NCBI RefSeq assembly: GCF_029953635.1
Contig: NZ_CP124543.1
Location: 310,001-374,000, forward strand
DNA length: 64,000 bases
Direction of reading: 5' to 3'
Source: Halotia branconii CENA392
GTDB taxonomy: Bacteria > Cyanobacteriota > Cyanobacteriia > Cyanobacteriales > Nostocaceae
A program made the position numbers and the translations under genes. Of this stretch, positions 26,664-35,257 are shown piece by piece. A model generated the notes under the pieces. That model saw only the letters and a program-made list of their open reading frames with translations. It was not told where the DNA came from and made no database searches. The first letter of the stretch is position 1, and the number at the start of each line of letters is the position of its first letter.

Positions 26664-27953
26664 CTACAATTCAATTGCTGTCTGTACTTGCAAATTAGTA
26701 AAACCTGCAACTCGTTTACTATCTTCAGGAGTGAGACGAATTTTCACTTCCACGACTCGGCTATCTAGGTTTTCTCCTGGTTGATTGCTGAAAACGTTTT
26801 GTCGCTTTACTAGCAAGCCAATGTGATCAACGGTTCCTCGCAGTTCCCCCCCAAATGCTTGACTGGTAATTACGGCTTGCTGTCCCAGTTTCACTTTTCC
26901 AACGTCGGTTTGATAAACTTCTGCAACTGCCATCATTTGATCAGTTTGTGCTAAGTCGGCAATGCCAGCATCGCTAATTTTTTCTCCGATTCGTGTGTGA
27001 ATTTTAATGATTTGACCCGTTATTGGTGCTTTGATATCAGCAGCGATTAACTCAGTTTGGGTACGTTTTAATGTGGCGATCGCATTTTCAACTTCTGTTC
27101 TTGCTGCTTGTACATCTACAGGACGAACTTCACTAATACTAGTCAGTGTGGCTTGGGCTTGGCTAACTTGTTTATTGCCAGTAGCTTGAGTACGGGCGAG
27201 TTCTGCTTTGGCTTCGGCTAGTTGTTTGCTAGCAGTGGTGTTAATACGCTTCTGAACTGCTTTGGCTTCATCTAATTGTTGTTTGGCAGTCTCTACAGTC
27301 AAACCTTTACTGTCATACAAAGAATTAGAAATTGCTCCTTGAGAATATAGCTGCTGATAACGTTGATATTCGGCTTCGGCATTTTTCAGTTCTGCTTCTA
27401 ACTTTTTAATTGTTGCCCCTTGCGCTATTTTATCGCCTTGCCACTGTGCCTCTATGCGTGATATGGCTTCCTTTTGGGCTGTTTTGTCTCCTCGTGATTG
27501 TGCTTGGATGCGTTCAATATTTGCTTGCTGTGCCTGAATTTCTCCGGTTTTTGCCCCTGCTTCAACTTGAGCAAGTTTCGCTTGAGCAACTTTAATTTGT
27601 TGTTGGGCTTGGACTACAGCTGTTTGCAAGCGATCGCGTGAGTCTAAAATTGCTACAACTTGTCCGGCTTGGACGCGATCGCCTTCTTTGACTAAAATTT
27701 GGGCAACGCGATCGCCATCTAAAGCTAGGGGTGCAGATAAACTAATTACTTCTGCTTCTGGTTCTAGTCGTCCTAATGATGTGACTTTTGGTTTAGCAGG
27801 TGTAGTTGGTATTGGTTCGGATGAAGCTGTTTGCTCAACTTGCCCAAATTGAGAAACGCTATAAATAACAATTCCACCTGTCATTGCAGTTGCAGCAATT
27901 ATTAATGCTAATAATCCTTTATTTGTTGGTTTTAGTAATAGCCTTTGACTCAT
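26664..27953 (-). CDS. devB: DevB-type membrane fusion protein (HlyD family)
   Basis: 429 residues. An N-terminal anchor (GLLALIIAATAMTGGIVIYSV), a lipoyl-like half (LALDGDRVAQILVKEGDRVQAGQVVAILD near 75-105), a long coiled coil rich in Gln, Ala, Lys and Glu (120-270), the second lipoyl half (IKAPITGQIIKIHTRIGEKI near 305), and a beta-barrel domain. This is the periplasmic adaptor of the exporter. It is first in a leftward devB-devC-devA order. The 102-base gap to devC ends with an ATGCCCAATGCCC-type repeat. I searched by eye for an NtcA site (GTA-N8-TAC) upstream and found none. Confidence 0.92.
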   Translation of the reverse strand: MSQRLLLKPTNKGLLALIIAATAMTGGIVIYSVSQFGQVEQTASSEPIPTTPAKPKVTSLGRLEPEAEVISLSAPLALDGDRVAQILVKEGDRVQAGQVVAILDSRDRLQTAVVQAQQQIKVAQAKLAQVEAGAKTGEIQAQQANIERIQAQSRGDKTAQKEAISRIEAQWQGDKIAQGATIKKLEAELKNAEAEYQRYQQLYSQGAISNSLYDSKGLTVETAKQQLDEAKAVQKRINTTASKQLAEAKAELARTQATGNKQVSQAQATLTSISEVRPVDVQAARTEVENAIATLKRTQTELIAADIKAPITGQIIKIHTRIGEKISDAGIADLAQTDQMMAVAEVYQTDVGKVKLGQQAVITSQAFGGELRGTVDHIGLLVKRQNVFSNQPGENLDSRVVEVKIRLTPEDSKRVAGFTNLQVQTAIEL

Positions 27954-28007
27954 TTATTTATCCTCTATCAAATTTTAAAGTGCTGTCTAAAGTCTAGAAA
28001 CTGACAA

Positions 28008-28214
28008 CTATTTTGGTAAAAATAACTGAATATCATCTTCTGCTAAATAGTTTAATTCTTCAGCATTCTGAGAATTTAGAACAGCATAGCGCCATGAGCC
28101 ACGATGCTCTTTAGTTAAGTACTCAATTCCCACTATTAATCCTTGCTTAGTTTGCTGGCCTAGAGGAAATCGTGGGTATGCCCAATTTCGGGGGATAGTT
28201 ATAGTTGGCTGCAT
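28008..28214 (-). CDS. Small conserved-looking protein, 68 residues
   Basis: 68 residues starting MQPTITIPRNWAYPRFPLGQ, with a GIVGIEYL-like strand and a W-R-Y-A-V core, ending IQLFLPK. It looks like a small beta-sheet protein (SH3-like spacing of strands), a kind common in cyanobacteria, but I do not recognise the family. It is upstream of devB on the same strand with a 54-base gap and may be co-transcribed. The coding look rests on the balanced composition and the absence of an overlapping gene. Confidence 0.55.
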   Translation of the reverse strand: MQPTITIPRNWAYPRFPLGQQTKQGLIVGIEYLTKEHRGSWRYAVLNSQNAEELNYLAEDDIQLFLPK

Positions 28215-28577
28215 AAAAAATCATCTTTGTTTTCAAAAAAAGGGAACAAGTCCTATTTTTTTGGATTTTTTAAAAATTGACCACATAACTTCGCAAAGAT
28301 AACTAACAACTTAAGCTCTGCAAAATACTTTGTGAGCTTTTTTACATTAAGTATTTACATTTAAGCAAATTAACTGCTGAGTACAAAAATACCTATCAAA
28401 AGAGTATTTGTGTGTCTATACAGAGCAAAAAATATTTCGTAAATTGATAAGCAATTGAACAGCGCACTGCATTAAAGCTTCTTTTCTTCAATAAGATTTT
28501 GCAGGCGATCGCTACTCTTAAACAGAGTTCAACAGCAATTTTTCAAAGTAAACAACTTCCCAATTTTTGTAGATATC
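28215..28577. other. AT-rich divergent intergenic region, no gene seen
   Basis: Separates the leftward devBCA set from the rightward hydroxylase gene. It contains one GCGATCGC octamer near 28505 and several TTTACATTAAG-like stretches. I see no gene or clear repeat. Confidence 0.4.
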
Positions 28578-29285
28578 ATGAAAACTATCACTCTTTCACG
28601 GGACTATTCTGTTTATACAGAAGAGCAGCATTTAGCTTGGAATAAATTATTTAATAGACAGCTAAATATTCTCCCAGGTAAAGCATGTAAAGAATTTATC
28701 GCCGGGATTGAAATGTTAAAAGAGCTAATTCAGCCTCTACCAAAACTAGAAATACTTTCAGTACGGCTGCAAGAATTTGTCGGCTGGAGACTTGTCCCTG
28801 TTGTGGGTATGATCGAAAGCCAAGAATATTACATGTATTTAGCAAACAAACAATTCCCTGTTGCGGTGAATATCAGAGACACCAACAATGATGGTTTTTC
28901 ACCGCTTCCAGATGTTTGGCATGATATTTTTGGACATTTACCACTTTTAACATCTCCCTTATATAGCAATTTTGTGGAGGAGATAGCGAAACTTTGGTTG
29001 ACAAAAAATAGAATACAAAAACAGCAAATTGCCAATATTTATTGGTACACTATAGAATCCGGTATTTGTCAAGAAAATGGGGAACGCAAAGTTTATGGTG
29101 CAAGTCAGTTATCAAGCTTTGATGAAATTCACTATGCTTTAAGCGATCGCGCTAAAGTTTACTCATTTGATTTACAAGCTTTAATTCATGCCAATATTAA
29201 ATATGATGAATTTCAAAATAAACTGTTTGAAATACCTGCATTTGATTACTTAGAACAAATTTTAGATGAACTGAAATTTGTTTAG
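28578..29285 (+). CDS. Aromatic amino acid hydroxylase (phenylalanine 4-monooxygenase-like)
   Basis: 235 residues, somewhat shorter than typical bacterial phenylalanine hydroxylases. The catalytic iron site is plain: PDVWHDIFGHLPLL supplies two His (near 115 and 120) and YWYTIESG supplies the Glu (near 161). VPVVGMIESQEYYMYLANKQFPVAVNIR matches the pterin-dependent catalytic core, and YGASQLSSFDEIHYAL the downstream segment. The expected reaction is tetrahydropterin-dependent conversion of phenylalanine to tyrosine, although Trp hydroxylation is possible from sequence alone. A LysE-type amino acid exporter follows, and a ThDP enzyme of the kind that condenses aromatic 2-oxo acids lies 2.7 kb downstream, so it may feed that pathway. 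Confidence 0.9.
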   Translation: MKTITLSRDYSVYTEEQHLAWNKLFNRQLNILPGKACKEFIAGIEMLKELIQPLPKLEILSVRLQEFVGWRLVPVVGMIESQEYYMYLANKQFPVAVNIRDTNNDGFSPLPDVWHDIFGHLPLLTSPLYSNFVEEIAKLWLTKNRIQKQQIANIYWYTIESGICQENGERKVYGASQLSSFDEIHYALSDRAKVYSFDLQALIHANIKYDEFQNKLFEIPAFDYLEQILDELKFV

Positions 29286-29312
29286 TTCAGTTTAACTAAA
29301 AAGCCTCATGTA

Positions 29313-29334
29313 GAGACGCGATTTATCGCGTCTC
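29313..29334. terminator. GAGACGCGA hairpin after the hydroxylase gene
   Basis: A perfect 9-bp stem GAGACGCGA/TCGCGTCTC with loop TTTA, 28 bases after the stop codon. It has no U-run and belongs to a dispersed palindrome family (a degenerate copy is inside the NRPS gene near 3060-3088), so it may stop transcription only weakly. Confidence 0.45.
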
Positions 29335-29369
29335 ATAATCTTGATGTAGTTATGATTCATTAAAAAACT

Positions 29370-29999
29370 ATGCTAATTACAGAAAATTTTGCTGTTTTTT
29401 TGGTTGCTACACTAACTTTGTGTGCTATTCCTGGCCCTGATATGTTGTATGTCATTGCACGCAGTATTGGACAAGGGCGCAAAGCCGGAATTGTTTCAGC
29501 TTTTGGTTTTAGCGTTGGGTTATTAGTACATACTTGTGGTGCTGCACTTGGTTTTTCAGCATTGCTAATGTCTTCACCTCTTGCTTACAGTATTGTGAAG
29601 TATGTAGGCGCTGCATACTTAATATTCTTAGGAATTAATATGCTTTTGAGCAAAAAAAGTATTAGCTCATTAGGAAAGCTAAAGCAAGCAAGTCTCAAAC
29701 GGATTTTTAGCCAAGCCATTATTACAAACGTGCTGAACCCTAAAATAGCACTATTCTTTCTGGCTTTTCTACCTCAGTTTGTAAATATGTCAGAAGGTGC
29801 AGTCGGGTGGCAAATTCTAACTTTAGGCATCATTTTTAATATCATAGGTACTCTGTGGAACATAATTGTAGCCTTCATGGCTGGTTTTGCAGGTGATTGG
29901 CTGAAAAATCGCCCAAAATTCTCTCGTTTCCAACAATGGTTTACAGGTGGTATTTTAATTTCCCTCGGCGTTCATATTGCTCTGTCGCAAATCAGTTAG
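29370..29999 (+). CDS. LysE/RhtB-family amino acid exporter
   Basis: 209 residues, the standard size. The opening hydrophobic span followed by PGPDMLYVIARSIGQGRKAGIVSAFGFSVG is the LysE hallmark, and FSQAIITNVLNPKIALFFLAFLPQFV is the second conserved block. About six membrane spans. The family exports amino acids or related small molecules. It follows the aromatic amino acid hydroxylase by 84 bases on the same strand, separated by the hairpin. The substrate is not deducible; an aromatic amino acid is a reasonable guess from context. Confidence 0.9.
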   Translation: MLITENFAVFLVATLTLCAIPGPDMLYVIARSIGQGRKAGIVSAFGFSVGLLVHTCGAALGFSALLMSSPLAYSIVKYVGAAYLIFLGINMLLSKKSISSLGKLKQASLKRIFSQAIITNVLNPKIALFFLAFLPQFVNMSEGAVGWQILTLGIIFNIIGTLWNIIVAFMAGFAGDWLKNRPKFSRFQQWFTGGILISLGVHIALSQIS

Positions 30000-30021
30000 C
30001 CCAAACCATAAAACTTTGCTA

Positions 30022-30110
30022 TGACTTACGCAATAACTCTCTGAAACTCCTATTTCTCTGTGTTCTCTGCGTCCTCTGCGGTTTATTTTCCCTTACTTGC
30101 GCGTAAGTCC
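30022..30110. mobile_element. MITE-like element, TIR GACTTACGCAA (copy 2)
   Basis: GACTTACGCAA at the left and GCGTAAGTCC at the right enclose TGTTCTCTGCGTCCTCTGCG filler, the same tract found in frame inside the PKS gene near 12840. Same family as 24046-24163. Confidence 0.6.
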
Positions 30111-30179
30111 TGTTTGCGCTCCTTTACGTTAAAAAACACTTTTTTGCCAGCCTTTATTACACACAATCAGTTGCTCACC

Positions 30180-30809
30180 TCAACTATGTTTTATTGCCCA
30201 GATAATCGCCTCAGATCGAGAACTTACTGCTAGTTTAGTGTATATACGGCTCATATAATTACGTACTGTCTGTTGAGCCAAGCTTAACTCAGCAGAAATG
30301 CGAGCATTATCCCAACCCTGTGCTATCATGCCAATGACTTGTTGCTCTCGCTTCGTTAGTGTAGCTTCAACATTTTCATTTTGCTCGTCTATTTTTTGTT
30401 GAATAAGTTTGTCGATAATTTTTTGACTGTACCACGTATTGCCTTTAACCACTGTACGAATAGCACTAATTAATGTTTGTGGTTCTTCAGATTTGAAAAT
30501 ACAGCCTTTTATCCCACCTATTTTTAAAATGGACAAGTCAAATTTATCAGAACTGGCTAATGCTAGCACTTGAGAATATGGACAAAATTTGCGTAAATCA
30601 ACGATTGATTGAGGTAACGTTAAACTAGGTAAATCCAAATCAATAATTAATAGATCTGGCTGAAGTTTCAGATTTAATTCTGGAAGCTTAAAGGCATCAT
30701 TTGTTTCACCTACTAAGATTAAATCTTCTTCGATATTGAGAGTCGCGCGAACTCCAACTCTTACCAACGAATTTTTTTCAGCAAGTAGTACTCGAATAAT
30801 TTTGTACAT
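30180..30809 (-). CDS. NarL/LuxR-type response regulator
   Basis: 209 residues from ATG at 30809, which has AGGA eight bases upstream. The receiver domain has the phosphoacceptor Asp in LLIIDLDLPS (near 53) but is divergent: the usual acidic pair reads AEK, and the conserved Lys segment is IFKSEEPQ. The LuxR-type helix-turn-helix at the C-terminus is intact (LTKREQQVIGMIAQGWDNAR, AQQTVRNYMSRIYTKL). It is convergent with the LysE gene and divergent from the ScyA-like operon, so it is a candidate regulator of that operon. No kinase is adjacent; the missing acidic residue raises the chance of phosphorylation-independent action. Confidence 0.88.
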   Translation of the reverse strand: MYKIIRVLLAEKNSLVRVGVRATLNIEEDLILVGETNDAFKLPELNLKLQPDLLIIDLDLPSLTLPQSIVDLRKFCPYSQVLALASSDKFDLSILKIGGIKGCIFKSEEPQTLISAIRTVVKGNTWYSQKIIDKLIQQKIDEQNENVEATLTKREQQVIGMIAQGWDNARISAELSLAQQTVRNYMSRIYTKLAVSSRSEAIIWAIKHS

Positions 30810-30830
30810 CTGCAAGTTCCTATTTAGTAT

Positions 30831-30943
30831 TTAATACCAATTCTTCATGAAGATGCACTAAATTTTTTAATTACGAACCACCAAAAGCGCCAAGGAAGAA
30901 AAGGATAATTATTAAGTGCAAGTTTATAAAGAATTGGTATTAA
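30831..30943. mobile_element. MITE-like element, TIR TTAATACCAATTCTT
   Basis: 113 bases bounded by TTAATACCAATTCTTCATGA and, inverted, TTAATACCAATTCTTTATAA; the arms continue imperfectly to GCACT/GCACTT. TTAA at both ends may be the target duplication. The interior has an ACGAACCACCAAAAGCGCCAAGG tract. No coding capacity. Confidence 0.8.
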
Positions 30944-31860
30944 GTAAAAGAATTATTTTCCAGTCTCTATCTAAATTAGGTTGGTAATTAGCGTTACCCT
31001 GCTAGAACAGCGCTTAAGCTCAGGAATTTAGTCTTAACTACGAAAACCCAACTTGGCCTGTAAATAAAGATTTTGAGCATTTTCACCTAGACCAGTTATT
31101 TATGCCGTCTAGCACTAGACTTTAGAAGGAATAGTATCTAATAACAATAGAAAATCTTTAGATAAGTGAGAAATTATTTTGTTAATGCTTGATTGGAAGT
31201 GATAGTAAGATTTTGTATTCTAGATCACAAATATCCCACTTTTCGCCAGCTAACCTTAAGTTGATCCTTAAGTTTATGATCTTGAATCGACAAGATTTGA
31301 TTAAGTGGCGAGACTAAATTACATCAACTAGAAATGCTTTTAAAACTAACTTGTTTAGTGATGAAATATCTAGTTGTTTTGTGAGATTTCGTTATCTTTT
31401 ATATAGTTATGTTGCTGATTTGATGCAGAAAAATACCAAAAAGATAACGTTGTTTACAAAAAACGTCAGTTATTGTTATCTTTTAATCATACAGCAATCA
31501 ATTCTTAACCTTGAAGTAAATTTTCGTTTATTAAAGAGTTTCTTTAGGTAGATGCAAAATATGAGTAGTAGACTATGATAAACGGAGAAGATTTTTGTAT
31601 AGTTGTTTCTGTATAATCTAACCAAAATCATGGATGACTATAATAGCATTTAACGAATTGATACTAAGTCTAGCCTAAAAATAAGTTGCCGCCTTGATTC
31701 AGTTACTCTGTTTGTAATTTCAAGTTTTGACAGTACAACTTGGTGGTGAAAAAATTTTTCATCGATAGATAAAAACGAAAGACTCTAATGTGAATGGAAT
31801 TTTGAAGTTGCAATTTCAAAGTATAAGAGTCGGACTAAAGTTCAGATTAGTTTTCTTTAA

Positions 31861-31912
31861 AAAAGGGCTTAGGCACTTTTTAATTTTCTCTGGAAAAGGA
31901 CTTAGGCACTTT
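31861..31912 (+). promoter_or_regulatory. Two 19-bp direct repeats AAAAGGRCTTAGGCACTTT
   Basis: Copies start at 31861 and 31894, 33 bases apart (about three helical turns), with one mismatch. They lie about 50-100 bases upstream of the ThDP gene start on its strand. This is a good candidate site for an activator binding the same face of DNA; the protein is unknown. Confidence 0.55.
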
Positions 31913-31962
31913 GTGTCATAACAACAATAATTTGAGCCATCTTACATAAAGGAATGATCCCT

Positions 31963-33861
31963 ATGTCCTTACAACCTAATATGTGGCACTCCGCTATTAG
32001 TATGAGTTCAAATCACTCTTCTATTAATCCTTGTATGCCTCAATATTTAGAGCCAAAAACAAATATGTTAGTACTACCAAAAACGGATTTTATTTCCTTT
32101 CCATCTTCGCCTTCTTTAAATAAATCATCTATTGCAGATATCCAACCAAGTATGCTGTTGGATACATCTTCTGATAATAGTCAGCAATCAGAGTCTATCT
32201 CAGTTGCTTCTGCAATTGTAAAGATGTTAGAAGACTTGGGAGTGGAATATGCATTTGGAGTTTCCGGAGGTGCGATCGCTCCAATATGGCATACACTGCA
32301 ACATAGTTCCATTAAATTACGCCACTTTCGTCACGAAGCCGGAGCCGCTTTTGCAGCCACAGAAGCGTATTTTGCCAGCGGTCGTCCCATCGTAGTATTT
32401 ACCACAACAGGACCGGGGATCACAAACGCCTTAACAGGTTTATTTACTGCCCGTTGGGAAGATGCCAAAGTCATTTTTATCTCGGCTTCTACCTCAGCAC
32501 CAAAGCGAGGACGGTGGGCGCTGCAAGAGACTAGTAATTACACTATGCCCAGTGCGGGAATTTTTACCTCAGAATCACTATTTCATTACGCAACAACTCT
32601 TGAATGTAGCGAGGAACTTCCAGAAGTCTCTCGACGGCTGGCGAAAGGTCTAGCTAAACCAAACGGCTTTGTCGCACACTTGAGCATACCTACTAACATC
32701 CAAGCAAATTTAGTTGAGACATCTTTGGCATCAGTCAATCTCTCTTGTACTCCTGCAACAGCCAGCGAAGAAGCGATTTCAGAATGTGCGCGGTTACTTA
32801 CAGAAGGGTCGTTTGCTATCTGGGTGGGCTTTGGGGCGCGGTTTGCAGCTGCGGAAATTCGTAAGTTGGCTGAGAAAACAGGGGCAGCTGTGATGTGTTC
32901 GCCACGCGCTAAAGGTATTTTTCCTGAAGACCATCCTCAATTTGTCGGGATTACGGGCTTTGCTGGCCATGAGTCGGTTTTGAAATATATGGCAGAGTGT
33001 CGTCCTCTGCGGACGTTGGTACTGGGAACACGCCTTGGGGAATTTACCTCTTTTTGGAGTCCGGCAATGGTTCCATCACGAGGCTTTGTACATGTAGATA
33101 TCGACCCAGAAGTTCCAGGAACTGCGTATCCATCTGCCGAGACAGTAGCAATTCAGTCTGACGTGAAAATATTTGTCAAGTCTCTGCTCAAGCGCTTTCC
33201 TAAGCGGCAAAATAAATCAAAAATCCAGTCTCTGCCCAGACCTGAACGTAGTGCGATTAATCCTAGTCAAGATAGTCCAGTGCGACCAGAAGTACTGATG
33301 AATCTCATGCAACGAGTCATCGTGGAAGGTAGCGATGCAATTGTGATGGCTGAAGGAGGCAATTCATTTGCTTGGGCAATCAACTTACTGCGATTTAATA
33401 AACCAAATCGTTTTCGAGTCAGTACTGGGTTCGGGGCGATGGGTCATTTTGTGACTAGCGTCGTGGGTGCAGCTTTAACACATCACGATAAAGCTGTGGC
33501 GATTGTCGGCGATGGCGCAATGCTGATGAACAACGAAGTCAGCACCGCTGTTAGCTATCGCATTCCTGCCGTTTGGATTGTACTCAACGATGGACGCTAC
33601 AACATGTGCGACCAGGGTTCAAAAATGCAAGGTTACAAGGATATGGATGTGTATATCCCCCAAGCCGATTTCGTCATGCTTGCTCGCAGTATGGGAGCCG
33701 ATGGTATCCGTGTAGAAAAAGAGTCTGACATCCAAGCAGCTTTAGAAATGGCCATGGTTTCGACTAGTCCATTTGTTGTTGATATACTCATCGACCCAAC
33801 TCGAATTGCCCCAATTGGCACTCGGATTTTTAGTTTGATTTCACAAGGCGCTAAAAATTAA
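31963..33861 (+). CDS. ScyA-like thiamine-diphosphate-dependent enzyme
   Basis: 632 residues from ATG at 31963, chosen because AAGGA lies nine bases upstream. After a low-complexity N-terminal tail of about 75 residues comes the ThDP fold: catalytic Glu in FRHEAGAAFAATEAYFASG, TTTGPGITNALTG, then the central domain, and the cofactor motif GDGAMLMNNEVSTA to LNDGRYN. The relatives are acetolactate synthase-like; wording such as GVEYAFGVSGGAIAP and RGRWALQETSNYTMPSAGIF strongly recalls ScyA, which joins two aromatic 2-oxo acids in scytonemin biosynthesis. None of the other scytonemin genes is here; a KAS III-like gene follows after 14 bases. I infer an acyloin-type condensation in a different pathway. 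Sure of the family, unsure of the substrates. Confidence 0.9.
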   Translation: MSLQPNMWHSAISMSSNHSSINPCMPQYLEPKTNMLVLPKTDFISFPSSPSLNKSSIADIQPSMLLDTSSDNSQQSESISVASAIVKMLEDLGVEYAFGVSGGAIAPIWHTLQHSSIKLRHFRHEAGAAFAATEAYFASGRPIVVFTTTGPGITNALTGLFTARWEDAKVIFISASTSAPKRGRWALQETSNYTMPSAGIFTSESLFHYATTLECSEELPEVSRRLAKGLAKPNGFVAHLSIPTNIQANLVETSLASVNLSCTPATASEEAISECARLLTEGSFAIWVGFGARFAAAEIRKLAEKTGAAVMCSPRAKGIFPEDHPQFVGITGFAGHESVLKYMAECRPLRTLVLGTRLGEFTSFWSPAMVPSRGFVHVDIDPEVPGTAYPSAETVAIQSDVKIFVKSLLKRFPKRQNKSKIQSLPRPERSAINPSQDSPVRPEVLMNLMQRVIVEGSDAIVMAEGGNSFAWAINLLRFNKPNRFRVSTGFGAMGHFVTSVVGAALTHHDKAVAIVGDGAMLMNNEVSTAVSYRIPAVWIVLNDGRYNMCDQGSKMQGYKDMDVYIPQADFVMLARSMGADGIRVEKESDIQAALEMAMVSTSPFVVDILIDPTRIAPIGTRIFSLISQGAKN

Positions 33862-33875
33862 AGGAGATTTTGATT

Positions 33876-35015
33876 ATGCATTATCCAGTAGGTGTGCGAT
33901 CGCTAGCAATGGCTTTACCGAGTATCAAACGTTCAAACGATTATTACAGAGAAAAATATCCGGAATTAATTGCTCAGTCCGAACAAAGAAGTTTAGCTAG
34001 GTTATTTTCGGTTAATAACTCTACCCCCAACAACGAGTTTGACTTCAAGATGTTGCCTTATTTGCAAGACCCCTTTCGTGGCACTGTTAATCGGTGGGTA
34101 CTTGCTCCAGATGAATCCTCGCTGATGTTACAAGAACGTGCGGCTCGTCAGGCTTTGGATGCAGCAAATCTGACTTTTTCAGAAGTTGATTTAATGCTTG
34201 TAGCTTCGATTTGGCCAGAACACATTGGATTTGGTGATGCTGCTTTTTTGTCTCGTCAATTGAACTTACAAGGTGCAGCCTGGAATATCGATGCTGCCTG
34301 TGGAGTTACCCCAGTGGCGTTGCAAACTGCCTGTGCTTTGGTGCGATCGCAAGAGTACCGTAATGTGTTAGTGGTAATTTCATGCTCATACTCTCGCTTT
34401 TTTGCTGAAGATGATACCCTCTCATGGTTTATGAGTGATGGTGTGGGAGCTTTTGTAGTTGGTTCTCTTGCACCTAATCAAGGTATTCTTGGTACTAAGA
34501 CCATTCATACTGCTGCTTTATGTGACATTTTCTTTGCTAAACTCACTGAGGATGAACAAGGCAATCCCCAGGTGCAGATGCGGATGGATAAAATCGCTAA
34601 TAGGGCAATTCGTGAAACGGCTGTGGATCAATTGCGGACATGTTGTGAAGGTGCAGTCGCCGCCGCTGGTGTCATTTTAGACCAAGTTGACTTTTTTATT
34701 TTTAATACATCCACAGCTTGGGGCGCACAATTCTGCGCCCAAGTATTGGGCATTGACATAGAGCGTACAATCAATCTTTATTCTCATTATGCAAACATTG
34801 GGCCAGTAATTACGGTAGCTAATCTTTACTATGCTGCCCAGTTGAATAAAATTCACGAAAATGATTTAGTTCTCATCTATGGTTTGGGTGCAGCAGGTGT
34901 TGCTTCTGCAAGTGTAATGCGTTGGGGCGATGTGGCGCTCGGTACTGTTCCACATTTGGGTGAACTTGACTCGTTATTGACAAGTTCTTCAGACCAGAGT
35001 TTCGCTGTTTGTTAA
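33876..35015 (+). CDS. KAS III-like condensing enzyme with His replaced
   Basis: 379 residues from ATG at 33876, with GGAG nine bases before it. It follows the ThDP gene by 14 bases. The thiolase fold is shown by DLMLVASIWPEHIGFGDAAF, the nucleophile Cys in NIDAACGVTPVALQTA (near 144) and the end segment HYANIGPVITVANLYYAAQ, which keeps the Asn. The segment that normally carries the catalytic His (HQAN) reads FNTSTAWG, so His appears to be Asn. Such changes occur in KAS III relatives that acylate O or N nucleophiles or hydrolyse rather than decarboxylate. The likely task is to join the ThDP product to an acyl thioester; this is inference. Confidence 0.85.
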   Translation: MHYPVGVRSLAMALPSIKRSNDYYREKYPELIAQSEQRSLARLFSVNNSTPNNEFDFKMLPYLQDPFRGTVNRWVLAPDESSLMLQERAARQALDAANLTFSEVDLMLVASIWPEHIGFGDAAFLSRQLNLQGAAWNIDAACGVTPVALQTACALVRSQEYRNVLVVISCSYSRFFAEDDTLSWFMSDGVGAFVVGSLAPNQGILGTKTIHTAALCDIFFAKLTEDEQGNPQVQMRMDKIANRAIRETAVDQLRTCCEGAVAAAGVILDQVDFFIFNTSTAWGAQFCAQVLGIDIERTINLYSHYANIGPVITVANLYYAAQLNKIHENDLVLIYGLGAAGVASASVMRWGDVALGTVPHLGELDSLLTSSSDQSFAVC

Positions 35016-35044
35016 GTAGACCTCTTACATGAATAATTTTTTTC

Positions 35045-35220
35045 TCACGCAGAGGCGCAGCGAAAAGTTGTAAGGAAGGTTTCCAACGCCAGTTGCTCAT
35101 GGGGAGCCACTGCGTTGCGGGGGTTCCCCCCGTTGAAGCAAGTGGCGTGGAAACCCCCAAGACCGCACTGGCTCCTCCGTAACAAACTTTTCAAGACAGA
35201 GACGCAGAGAAGATAAGGAG
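35045..35220. repeat. Compound dispersed repeat inside the operon
   Basis: Outer arms CACGCAGAGGCGCAGCGAAA, AAGTTGTAAGGAAGG and CTCCGTAACAAACTTTTC match the repeat at 16311-16407. The middle carries an extra palindromic block (CCAGTTGCTCATGGGGAGCC, GCGGGGGTTCCCCCCGTTG) of the sort found inside the Uma2 pseudogene. It separates the KAS III-like gene from the GDSL gene. Confidence 0.75.
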
Positions 35221-35257
35221 TTTGAGATTCTAATAAATTAAATTTCATCCCATAAGT

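Larger units (their letters stand above)
30816..31962. promoter_or_regulatory. Long upstream region of the ScyA-like operon
   Basis: About 1.1 kb without a convincing gene; a 66-codon frame at 31351-31551 is AT-driven. It contains a MITE near its left end and a pair of direct repeats close to the operon start, listed separately. The length is unusual for this window and suggests complex regulation or a missed RNA. Confidence 0.45.

Noticed and set aside
28215-28400. NtcA-type site upstream of devB
   Set aside because: GTACAAAAATAC has only six bases between GTA and TAC instead of eight.
31351-31551. 66-codon frame upstream of the ScyA-like operon
   Set aside because: AT-driven composition, Phe/Leu-rich without pattern, no ribosome site; nothing distinguishes it from chance.
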